NCBI GenBank assembly: GCA_022425845.1
Contig: JAKMEU010000406.1
Coordinates: 1 to 6,122 of the forward strand
DNA: 6,122 bases
Source of the DNA: Luminiphilus sp.
GTDB lineage: Bacteria; Pseudomonadota; Gammaproteobacteria; Pseudomonadales; Halieaceae
Direction: 5' to 3'
Both the position numbers and the translations under genes were made by a program. Shown piece by piece: positions 1 through 5,596 of this stretch. The notes below the pieces were generated by a model that was given only the letters and a program-made list of their open reading frames with translations, was not told where the DNA came from and did no database searches. The first letter of the stretch is position 1. Every line of letters starts with the position of its first letter.

Positions 1-950
1 GGCTTGGTGTGATGAATGAAATGAAGTACCGTGGTGTTTTCCAGGGGGCCGGGGCCCGGAATCAACTGGGCAATCTGGGTAATTTCCGGGGCCACAAATA
101 TTGAGACATTCGGGAACAACAGCCGGATAAAATCGTACCCGTCATTCTCGTGTTGCCAAAGGTCATCGGGCGATACATCCCGCAATTTCTCAATCGTTTT
201 TGATGCGTAGCCCACCAGCATATGCGGACCATAGGCCTCGAATGCCATGATATTGGTATAAGTTCGGGGCGCAATTGTCTCGGGGTGGGCAGTCTGAAAA
301 TGATAGCCCTCGAGGTAACCATCAAGAGCCACCTTCCAGTTGGCGCCATGGATCACTCGCTGACCCACGTAGTGCCAGTCTTCAAAGTTTTTTTCCGCTA
401 TGTCACTTATCATCTCTCCCAGGAAACCCCGGATATCGCAGTCGGCATTGGGATCCAGGACGGCAAAAACAAACCCCCCTTCCTCATGGCAGGGGAAAGA
501 CACCAGATCCCGGGCACCCCGACAGTCCTCCCCAAACTTGACCATGTCCGTCACCCCCCGCAGTCGGCCGTCACCGCCGTAGGTCCATGCGTGGTAGGGA
601 CAGCTGAAGGTCTTCTTATTGCCGGAGGGCCTGCTCTCCAGAGTCATCCCCCGGTGGGTACAAACATTCATCAGCACTTTGACGGACCCGTCAACCTGCC
701 GACTCATCAACAGAGGAGTACCCAGGATGTCCATGGTTTTAAAATCACCCGCCTCCGGCACTTCATGGGAAAGACCCACCATGATGGGCAGGCTTTTGAA
801 AATACCGTCCATCTCTCTACGCCAGACCTCTGGGTCTGTGTAGCTGTCAGCAGGCACCCGCATCGTTTCCGCAGCGTAGTCTGTCGTTCCGCCCTCAACG
901 TGATCCAGTAAGCGGGCCACCATCTGGTTGTAAAGTGTATGCCTGTCCAT
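1..950 (-). CDS. Rieske non-heme iron oxygenase, alpha (catalytic) subunit, C-terminus cut by window edge
   Basis: This is the oxygenase component of a ring-hydroxylating or related Rieske system, which takes electrons from a separate reductase or ferredoxin and uses O2 to hydroxylate its substrate in the cytoplasm. The visible 316 residues start at an ATG at 950-948 with a GGGAG ribosome site 6 nt upstream (957-961). The Rieske [2Fe-2S] motif is clear: C97-T-H99, then 17 residues, then C117-P-Y-H120. The catalytic domain begins with N204-W-K and the mononuclear iron motif E214-x2-H217-x4-H222. The usual bridging Asp is Glu here. Family members are usually about 350-450 residues, so the C-terminal part, including the third iron ligand, lies outside the window. 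It is divergent from SDR-A and shares its control region. The family call is secure. The substrate is unknown; demethylases and aliphatic-amine oxygenases share this fold, so aromatic dioxygenase is not proven. Confidence 0.95.
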   Translation of the reverse strand, partial: MDRHTLYNQMVARLLDHVEGGTTDYAAETMRVPADSYTDPEVWRREMDGIFKSLPIMVGLSHEVPEAGDFKTMDILGTPLLMSRQVDGSVKVLMNVCTHRGMTLESRPSGNKKTFSCPYHAWTYGGDGRLRGVTDMVKFGEDCRGARDLVSFPCHEEGGFVFAVLDPNADCDIRGFLGEMISDIAEKNFEDWHYVGQRVIHGANWKVALDGYLEGYHFQTAHPETIAPRTYTNIMAFEAYGPHMLVGYASKTIEKLRDVSPDDLWQHENDGYDFIRLLFPNVSIFVAPEITQIAQLIPGPGPLENTTVLHFIHHTK

Positions 951-1037
951 CAGCGACTCCCGATGTTATTGACTGGTTATTTTATGACCGTAATCGCCCG
1001 ACCACCGGGCCGACTTCCATCACAACGCTGGCCTTCG

Positions 1038-1066
1038 AGGCTAGGTTTCACCCAAGAAAAAGTCAA
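1038..1066 (-). promoter_or_regulatory. Predicted sigma70-type promoter for the Rieske oxygenase gene
   Basis: Read on the minus strand, a -35 element TTGACT (1066-1061, five of six consensus bases) is followed by 17 nt and a weak -10 element TAGCCT (1043-1038, three of six). The predicted transcript would start near 1031, giving a leader of about 80 nt. The -35 overlaps the palindrome at 1064-1075. This was found by eye and is a prediction only. Confidence 0.5.
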
Positions 1067-1082
1067 GCATGCTTGCTTTTTT
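1057..1082. promoter_or_regulatory. Palindromic operator candidate between the divergent oxygenase and SDR-A genes
   Basis: The core CAAGCATGCTTG (1064-1075) is a perfect 12-bp palindrome. It is flanked by AAAAAG on the left and CTTTTTT on the right, so the symmetry extends with one unpaired T at 1063. It overlaps the -35 elements of both predicted divergent promoters, the usual position for a repressor operator. TetR-family proteins commonly bind palindromes of this size, and a TetR gene lies about 3 kb away in the same cluster. A near-copy lies at 4979-4990 next to that regulator. Assignment to that regulator is an inference. Confidence 0.6.
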
Positions 1083-1101
1083 AAGGGTGCTTACCTAATC
1101 T
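1073..1101 (+). promoter_or_regulatory. Predicted sigma70-type promoter for SDR-A
   Basis: A -35-like TTGCTT (1073-1078) is followed by 17 nt and a weak -10-like TAATCT (1096-1101). The leader to the SDR-A start would be about 80 nt. The -35 lies in the right arm of the palindrome, mirroring the minus-strand promoter. The spacing and mirrored placement support the call, but both hexamers match only three of six consensus bases. Confidence 0.4.
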
Positions 1102-1188
1102 GATCCGGTAAGGTTGAAAATCAGTCACTGCTGAACATTGAGCGCATTGCCCGCGGGCGGTGGATGACGATGCGTTGAGGGGATAGTT

Positions 1189-1974
1189 ATGGGCGACAAG
1201 CTCGCTGGCAAGGTGGCGCTGATCACCGGCGGCACCAATGGAATTGGCAAAGCGACCGTAGAAGGCTTTGTAGCCGAAGGCGCGGCTGGCGTCGTATTTA
1301 CAGGTAACAATGTGGAGGCCGGCAATCGCATTTCAGAGGCAACGGGTGCCGACTTCATACAGCATGCCGTGCAGGACATTCCCGGATGGTCAGGTGTGGA
1401 AGATCATATCCGTGAACGTTACGGGCGCCTCGATATCGCCTTTGCCAATGCGGGGACCAATAACGGCGATGGCAGCATCGAAGACGTCACACCCGAAGCC
1501 TGGCAAAACCTCCTGGACATCAATCTCACCGGGCCCATGATGACCATTAAGACAGCCATAAAGCTGATGCGCTGCAATCCAGAGGGAGCCGGCGGCTCAA
1601 TCGTTCTCAACAGCTCCATAAACGGCATTCTCGCGCTGGCGGGGGACGTTACCTATTCGACAACCAAGGGGGCCATGCGCCTGCTGGCAAAGTCGAGCGC
1701 CGTCCACCTGGCAAAAGCTGACACCAAAATACGTGTGAACACAATTCATCCCGGGGTAATCGAAACACCGCTCATCGAGGGTGCGATCAATGGTGCCCCC
1801 GACCCCGTGGCTGCCCGGTCGATGCTCGAGGGAATCGCACCCATGGGGCGGCTCGGACAGATGGAGGAGATTGTGTCATTGCTTGTCTATCTGGGCAGCG
1901 ATGAGTCCCGATTTATGACGGGATCCGAGTTGGTCATAGATGGGGGTTCTACTGCAGGACTTCCTGGCGTTTAA
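1189..1974 (+). CDS. Short-chain dehydrogenase/reductase (SDR-A), classical type
   Basis: This is a 261-residue NAD(P)-dependent oxidoreductase of the classical SDR family, probably a soluble enzyme interconverting an alcohol and a ketone. The Rossmann cofactor motif TGGTNGIG spans residues 13-20, NAG is at 87-89, the structural Asn is N112, and the catalytic residues are S143, Y156 and K160 with normal 13/4 spacing. The C-terminal segment MTGSELVIDGG is typical. The end of beta-strand 2 reads TGNN (38-41) and has neither the Asp expected for NAD nor the Arg expected for NADP, so cofactor choice is unclear. The ATG at 1189 has a strong GAGGGG site (1177-1182) with a 6-nt spacer. It is divergent from the Rieske gene, so the two are probably co-regulated, and it is convergent with the SnoaL-like gene. 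SDR membership is certain; the substrate is unknown. Confidence 0.95.
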   Translation: MGDKLAGKVALITGGTNGIGKATVEGFVAEGAAGVVFTGNNVEAGNRISEATGADFIQHAVQDIPGWSGVEDHIRERYGRLDIAFANAGTNNGDGSIEDVTPEAWQNLLDINLTGPMMTIKTAIKLMRCNPEGAGGSIVLNSSINGILALAGDVTYSTTKGAMRLLAKSSAVHLAKADTKIRVNTIHPGVIETPLIEGAINGAPDPVAARSMLEGIAPMGRLGQMEEIVSLLVYLGSDESRFMTGSELVIDGGSTAGLPGV

Positions 1975-1992
1975 GCGTCGACAGGCCGCTTG

Positions 1993-2394
1993 CTACTCGC
2001 CGTGCAAAACGCGAAAGCGGCGCAGTGAGAACTTCCACTCTCCATCGACTCGCACGCATTCATCCTCATACTCACCCCGAGGCTCAATTTGTTTTCCATC
2101 CTGCATGACGGCCACTTCACTGGTGTAGCTGCGCATGGTGGCACGATCACCGTCGACTGAGATGTAACCGGGATGAGCCATCATGTTGACGAAGGGAAAT
2201 AACTGCATCGCCTCCAGCCAGGCAGCAATGATGTTGTCTCGCCCGGTTATGCCGTCCATCTCCAGGTGGGGCAGTTCCCAGACGGCATCGTCTGCCCAGG
2301 TACTGCCCCAAATCGACGCATCCCGCTGATTGACCCCATCGCAGTAACGCTCCAGCAGCGCACGGATTGCCATCTGATCTTCCAGCTCTGTCAT
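1993..2394 (-). CDS. SnoaL-like / NTF2-fold protein
   Basis: This small 133-residue protein has the pattern of the SnoaL-like branch of the NTF2 superfamily. An N-terminal helix region (EDQMAIRALLERYCDGVN, residues 5-22) precedes a W33-x-D-D-A-x-W39 segment, then GRDNI (51-55) and a late beta-hairpin ending in DGEWKFSLRRF (117-127). Relatives form cone-shaped dimers that act as polyketide cyclases, ketosteroid isomerases, dehydratases or epoxide hydrolases, and many have no known activity. Ring-hydroxylating dioxygenase beta subunits share the fold but are usually longer, about 160-180 residues, so a beta-subunit role for the oxygenase is possible but less likely. AGGAG (2401-2405) lies 6 nt before the ATG. 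It is the last gene of the minus-strand series, 46 nt after SDR-B. The fold call is strong; no reaction can be assigned. Confidence 0.85.
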   Translation of the reverse strand: MTELEDQMAIRALLERYCDGVNQRDASIWGSTWADDAVWELPHLEMDGITGRDNIIAAWLEAMQLFPFVNMMAHPGYISVDGDRATMRSYTSEVAVMQDGKQIEPRGEYEDECVRVDGEWKFSLRRFRVLHGE

Positions 2395-2412
2395 GACCGG
2401 CTCCTGTTGTTT

Positions 2413-2424
2413 TTTTTCGAAAAA
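2413..2424. repeat. AT-rich perfect palindrome in the SDR-B / SnoaL-like gap
   Basis: TTTTTCGAAAAA is a perfect 12-bp palindrome inside the 46-nt gap between two co-directional genes, just upstream of the SnoaL-like ribosome site. It lacks a GC-rich stem followed by a T-tract and so is not a convincing terminator. It may be a by-product of homopolymer tracts. Confidence 0.3.
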
Positions 2425-2440
2425 GGGCGGTCCATCTCCC

Positions 2441-3205
2441 TCACTGGTTAATCATGCCGCCATCCACAACCAGCTGCGTCCCCGTGATGTAAGAAGACAG
2501 GTCGCTGGCCAGAAATAATGCGGCGTCACCAATCGTCTTCGGAGGGCCCATATAGCCCATGGGTATTGCAGAGGTTAGGGCTTCGTACTCGTCGGTATTT
2601 TCGTCAGCGGCCTGTTTATTCATATTGGTCGCGATCATGCCGGGATGAATCGTATTGCATCGGATACCCTCTGGCGCAGTTTCCGCCGCGACCGCCTTCG
2701 TGAAGCCCAGCACACCGCCTTTGCTCGCGGCATAAGCAGTCACACCGATAACGCCCACCAATGCGGCCACTGATGACATATTGATGATGGAGCCTTTGGT
2801 ACCCGTCTCGCGCATCATCGCCACCGCGGACTGGGTCCCCAGGAAAACGCTGGTCATGTTGACCACCATCTGGCGGTTGTAATCCTCGAGGGTCATCTCT
2901 TCCAGTCGCTTCAGCACGACGATACCCGCGTTGTTGACTACAGCGTCAATCCGACCGTAATCATCCCTTATTCTCCCGAGGGTAGCCTGCCAGCCATCGG
3001 GATCCGTCACATCCTGTCGCCAGCTGCTGGCCCTTCCTCCGGCACTTTTAATGCTGTCAGCTGTTGCCTTTGCGCCATCCGCGTCCACATCTGTAGCGAT
3101 GACAGTCGCACCCTCGGCGGCAAAACAGTGTGCTATGGCGTGACCCAGGCCGGGATTTGAAGCCGCGCCAGTCACCAGGCAGATTTTATCGCTCAGCAGT
3201 CCCAT
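2441..3205 (-). CDS. Short-chain dehydrogenase/reductase (SDR-B), NAD-type signature
   Basis: This is a complete 254-residue classical SDR. The cofactor loop is the longer variant TGAASNPGLG (12-21), followed by D39 at the end of beta-strand 2 (VIATD), which in this family usually means NAD(H) preference and so an oxidative role. NNAG is at 91-94, the structural Asn is N116, and the catalytic S145, Y158 and K162 are intact. The C-terminus has the ITGTQLVVDGG segment. The ATG at 3205 has GGAG (3214-3217) with an 8-nt spacer. It lies 48 nt downstream of SDR-C and 46 nt upstream of the SnoaL-like gene, so co-transcription is likely. It resembles enzymes often annotated as 3-oxoacyl-ACP reductase (FabG-like), but its place in a catabolic cluster argues for a hydroxy-acid or cyclic-alcohol substrate instead. 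Confidence 0.95.
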   Translation of the reverse strand: MGLLSDKICLVTGAASNPGLGHAIAHCFAAEGATVIATDVDADGAKATADSIKSAGGRASSWRQDVTDPDGWQATLGRIRDDYGRIDAVVNNAGIVVLKRLEEMTLEDYNRQMVVNMTSVFLGTQSAVAMMRETGTKGSIINMSSVAALVGVIGVTAYAASKGGVLGFTKAVAAETAPEGIRCNTIHPGMIATNMNKQAADENTDEYEALTSAIPMGYMGPPKTIGDAALFLASDLSSYITGTQLVVDGGMINQ

Positions 3206-3253
3206 ACATTCTTCTCCGTTTAATATCTGTGCTTAATAATGGACGCGTAGTGG

Positions 3254-4072
3254 TCAGGACGCCGGGATCTCCCCCGCCCTGACCATGGCCTCTTCCAGTT
3301 CATGGGCGCGGGGATTTCTACGCAGGCAAAGACCGCCGTTCACCTGAAGATTTTCACCCGTCATAAAACAATCGTCGCTGGCAAGAAAAAGGGCAGCCGC
3401 GGCAATATCATCTGAAGTTCCATAGCGCCCCAACGGATAACACTGCCGAAAGCTCTCAGCAAGGGCAGCGCTCTGCAACGCCTCGGCCGTCATGGGCGTG
3501 TCGGTGAGCCCGGGAGAAATGGTATTGGCCCGAATGCCGCAATCCCCAAACTCATTGGCGACGGTGCGAATCACGTGATCAATGCCCGCCTTGGTACCCA
3601 TGTAGGCGGCGTGGTTATCCAACATGATCTTCGCAGTCGCTGATGAAATTTGAATAATCGATCCCCGCTGCTGACGGGACATCACCTCAACCAGCCGCTG
3701 CAGCCAGATAAATGGGCCCTTGAACTGCAGATCAACCATGCGGTCAAGCTCTTCTTCCGTGGTCTCGCAAAACCCTGTGAGCAGACCCCAACCGGTGGCA
3801 TTGATGGCGACATCGATGGCTCCGTGGCGATCGACTATCTGCTCAACCATAGCTCCGATGGACGATCGGTCGCAGAAATCACAGGCCACCCAATCGCCGT
3901 CGATGGAGGCAGCAAAGTCTGCGAGAACATCCGTACGCCGGCCCGACACCACCACCTTGGCGCCCGCCTCTGCGAAACGCCGAGCCATCACCTGCCCCAT
4001 ATTGCCCGGGGAGCCTGCGCCCACAATGGACACAATCTTTCCTGCGCCCGTGAATCCTCCGAACATAGTCAC
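3254..4072 (-). CDS. Divergent short-chain dehydrogenase/reductase (SDR-C), NADP-type signature, altered active-site Asn
   Basis: This is a 272-residue SDR-family oxidoreductase. The nucleotide motif is GAGSPGNMG (18-26), and R45-R46 after beta-strand 2 (VVVSGRR) points to NADP(H). The catalytic S144, Y157 and K161 are present with normal spacing, but the usual NAG motif reads NATG (91-94) and the structural Asn of the tetrad is Gln (Q116 in DLQFKG). The C-terminus runs about 20 residues past the MTGENLQVNGG segment. The longest frame starts at GTG (4072-4070) with GGGG 4 nt upstream; an ATG two codons later (4066-4064) sits 10 nt from the same GGGG, so the start is uncertain by two residues. 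It follows the TetR gene by 95 nt and precedes SDR-B by 48 nt. It is an SDR with near certainty; the altered residues may reflect an unusual substrate. Confidence 0.92.
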   Translation of the reverse strand: MTMFGGFTGAGKIVSIVGAGSPGNMGQVMARRFAEAGAKVVVSGRRTDVLADFAASIDGDWVACDFCDRSSIGAMVEQIVDRHGAIDVAINATGWGLLTGFCETTEEELDRMVDLQFKGPFIWLQRLVEVMSRQQRGSIIQISSATAKIMLDNHAAYMGTKAGIDHVIRTVANEFGDCGIRANTISPGLTDTPMTAEALQSAALAESFRQCYPLGRYGTSDDIAAAALFLASDDCFMTGENLQVNGGLCLRRNPRAHELEEAMVRAGEIPAS

Positions 4073-4104
4073 TCTACCCCGCCGCTATTATTTGAATTGG
4101 CTAG

Positions 4105-4130
4105 CAAAAACAATACAGCATGTTTTTTTG
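4105..4130. repeat. A/T-rich inverted repeat between the TetR and SDR-C genes
   Basis: CAAAAACA (4105-4112) and TGTTTTTTTG (4121-4130) are inverted arms with an 8-nt loop; two extra T bases sit in the right arm. The element lies in the 95-nt gap between two co-directional minus-strand genes. It could be a weak terminator or a regulatory site. The loop-proximal GCATG and following T-run partly resemble the operator candidates, but the resemblance is weak. Confidence 0.3.
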
Positions 4131-4147
4131 GGCAACAAGCGGGCTCA

Positions 4148-4173
4148 GCATAGAGCAACGCGCCGCACTATGC
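4148..4173 (-). terminator. Weak hairpin at the end of the TetR gene
   Basis: GCATAG (4148-4153) and CTATGC (4168-4173) form a perfect 6-bp stem that includes the TAG stop codon of the regulator, with a 14-nt GC-rich loop. No T-run follows on the minus strand, so it does not fit an intrinsic terminator well. It may only stabilise the mRNA end, or be chance. Confidence 0.2.
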
Positions 4174-4884
4174 CTCCAGCTTGTAAATTTCAACCAGTTG
4201 GTCTGTAACCAGATCAATGATGTGTTCGGCACGTTTTTTTCGATTGCTGGATCGATGCGTTGTAGCCATACCGTGCATAACAAAATGAACAAGATCGTGC
4301 GCCGCCTGAAACGATTTGACGGAACGCCATTGCGGGAAAACAGATTTGGCTGTGCGTAAGAACTGCTTTTCGAATTCTTTTTCAAATGACCCAATGACCT
4401 CACCAAGCTCTTCATCGGTCCGCGCCGCGGACTGCAATTCCTGGTAGGCCACAAACGAAGGCAAATTGTGGTACGCCCAGGCTGCCTGCACTGAGCGCCT
4501 GACGTCAGCCCGGTTAATCTCCTCAGATAACTCGATATCACCCATCAATTGACGGTATTCCTCAAGGCGAAGCTCGTGCAAATGCGCAATGACCGCTTTC
4601 ATCACTTCTGAACGAGCAGAAAAGTGATGCATCATGGCACCTCTGGAAACACCCGCCTCAGCAGCAATCATAGCTGTGGTTGTCTTTGTGTAGCCGTCAC
4701 GTACAAAACAACGCACAGCGCCTTCCAGGATTGCCCTGCGTGTCAGCGCGCTCTTTTCGGCCTGCCAGCCATCACCGGCGCGAACACCATTCGTCCCAGA
4801 CTTGGGTTTCTTCGCCCTTGTCGTCGCTTTAACCGATCTACGACTAACGGTAGTCCCTGCGTGGCTTTGGGTGGGTTTGGTCAT
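4168..4884 (-). CDS. TetR/AcrR-family transcriptional regulator with basic N-terminal extension
   Basis: This 238-residue protein has the TetR DNA-binding domain at about residues 49-100: helix 1 RRAILEGAVRCFVRDGY (49-65), then the helix-turn-helix TTTAMIAAEAGVSRGAMMHHF (68-88, key residues T69, A74, G78, V79, H87, F88) and a helix-4 start at S92-E-V-M-K. The rest is helical with no recognisable motif, as expected for a ligand-binding and dimerisation domain. About 45 residues rich in Lys, Arg and Thr precede the domain. No Met, GTG or TTG codon offers a later start before the domain, so the extension appears real. The start has only a weak GGA site. It is divergent from the DUF35/thiolase operon and heads the SDR-C, SDR-B and SnoaL series. 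It probably represses these genes and is relieved by a pathway intermediate, perhaps an acyl-CoA; the ligand is inferred, not seen. Confidence 0.93.
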   Translation of the reverse strand: MTKPTQSHAGTTVSRRSVKATTRAKKPKSGTNGVRAGDGWQAEKSALTRRAILEGAVRCFVRDGYTKTTTAMIAAEAGVSRGAMMHHFSARSEVMKAVIAHLHELRLEEYRQLMGDIELSEEINRADVRRSVQAAWAYHNLPSFVAYQELQSAARTDEELGEVIGSFEKEFEKQFLRTAKSVFPQWRSVKSFQAAHDLVHFVMHGMATTHRSSNRKKRAEHIIDLVTDQLVEIYKLEA

Positions 4885-4978
4885 ATTATTTCCGAAGTCG
4901 TAGGCATCATTACATCGTCACACGCCGCAGAATCCTACAAAGCGCGGACAAACGCAATGTAAGGCAAGCCCTTCCAAA

Positions 4979-4999
4979 CAAACCTGCTTGCTTTTTTTT
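4979..4999. promoter_or_regulatory. Second operator candidate, upstream of the DUF35/thiolase operon
   Basis: CAAACCTGCTTG (4979-4990) matches the 1064-1075 palindrome at 10 of 12 positions and is followed by C and eight T bases, as the first copy is followed by C and six T bases. TGCTTGCTTTTTT is identical in both places (1070-1082 and 4985-4997). The left half is degenerate, so the site is only partly symmetric. It overlaps the -35 element of the predicted DUF35 promoter and lies in the intergenic region next to the TetR gene, the usual place for the regulator's own operator. Confidence 0.55.
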
Positions 5000-5016
5000 G
5001 AAGCCATTCCTAGTAT
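4988..5016 (+). promoter_or_regulatory. Predicted sigma70-type promoter for the DUF35/thiolase operon
   Basis: A -35-like TTGCTT (4988-4993), 17 nt, then a -10-like TAGTAT (5011-5016, four of six consensus bases). The -35 hexamer and spacing are the same as in the predicted SDR-A promoter. Transcription from here would leave a leader of roughly 140 nt before the DUF35 start. Apart from this promoter and the operator candidate, nothing further was recognised in the 280-nt space 4885-5164; the promoter of the TetR gene could not be placed. Confidence 0.45.
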
Positions 5017-5164
5017 CGTGCGTAGGCTCGGAAAACAGTGACCCTAAAGACGAGACTCCAGACGGCGGCACAACGGTACCCATGGCAAGCTGCAGGCCAG
5101 CGTTTTCTGTTCGTATTGAAGTCAAGCAAGGCCACAGGGTTCAAGCCAGGCAGAGGAACAATAA

Positions 5165-5596
5165 ATGGCGAACCAAGATCCGCTTCACCCGGGCCTTTTC
5201 AGCTGGCCCAGCCCGGAGCCAGAACTGCTGGGAAGCCGCTGCGCCGTCTGCGGTGAGCATGCCTTTCCAAGCCAGGACAGCTGCCGCTGCTGCGGCAGTG
5301 AGCAAACTGAAGTGGTAGGCCTGGGTCGCACCGGACGCCTTTGGACGTGGACGGTGCAGAGTTTTATGCCGAAGTCCCCCTACCGCACTGATGAGACGGC
5401 GGAAACCTTTTGCCCTTACGGCGTGGGATATGTCGAACTGGAGTGCGGGCTCAAGGTCGAGAGCAGGCTCCGTGAAAACACGCCTGAGACTCTCGCGATA
5501 GGCCTGGATATGACGCTGGAAATCATTCCAGTGCGCAGTGATGAGAACGGGACCCAACTAATGACCTTCCAATTTTACGCCGCGGAGTCCCCATGA
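5165..5596 (+). CDS. DUF35 Zn-ribbon / OB-fold protein, thiolase partner
   Basis: This 143-residue protein has the two-part structure of the DUF35 family. An N-terminal zinc ribbon carries C26-x2-C29 and C40-x2-C43. An OB-fold follows from about residue 50, with GRTGRLWTWTV (54-64) and PYGVGYVELE (84-93) as typical strands. Family members such as ChsH2 and BbsA bind acyl-CoA or support a thiolase-like partner that cleaves a side chain or beta-keto thioester; they are usually needed for the partner's stability or activity. The ATG has GAGGA (5153-5157) with a 7-nt spacer. Its last bases overlap the next gene's start as ATGA, so the two are almost certainly translationally coupled and probably form a complex. 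The family call is strong; the exact substrate is not visible. Confidence 0.92.
   Translation: MANQDPLHPGLFSWPSPEPELLGSRCAVCGEHAFPSQDSCRCCGSEQTEVVGLGRTGRLWTWTVQSFMPKSPYRTDETAETFCPYGVGYVELECGLKVESRLRENTPETLAIGLDMTLEIIPVRSDENGTQLMTFQFYAAESP

Noticed and set aside
222..911. Long plus-strand open frame opposite the Rieske gene
   Set aside because: It is antisense to a protein with intact Rieske and iron-binding motifs, and its translation has no recognisable domain.
1057..1082. Rho-independent terminator (palindrome followed by T-run)
   Set aside because: It lies between two divergent gene starts, where no transcript needs to end, and the central palindrome allows only a short stem; an operator explains it better.
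1973..1991. AAGCG/CGCTT stem in the convergent gap as a bidirectional terminator
   Set aside because: Only 5 bp with a 9-nt loop and no T-run on either strand.
4087..4113. Promoter for SDR-C (TTGTTT and AATAAT on the minus strand)
   Set aside because: The spacer is only 15 nt and the predicted start would leave too little leader to include a ribosome site.
3650..4208. Plus-strand open frames opposite SDR-C and the gap before it
   Set aside because: They are antisense to a clear SDR gene; their translations show no family pattern and no good ribosome site was seen.
4101..4541. Minus-strand frame overlapping the TetR gene
   Set aside because: It is a different frame of the regulator gene, with low-complexity, domain-free translation.
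5121..5128. GTCAAGCA, identical to the left half of the 1064-1075 operator region
   Set aside because: An 8-base match without a partner half-site is too likely by chance in this region.
4998..5318. Plus-strand frame in the leader and start of the DUF35 gene
   Set aside because: It overlaps the DUF35 gene out of frame, lacks a recognisable domain, and the DUF35 start has a much better ribosome site.
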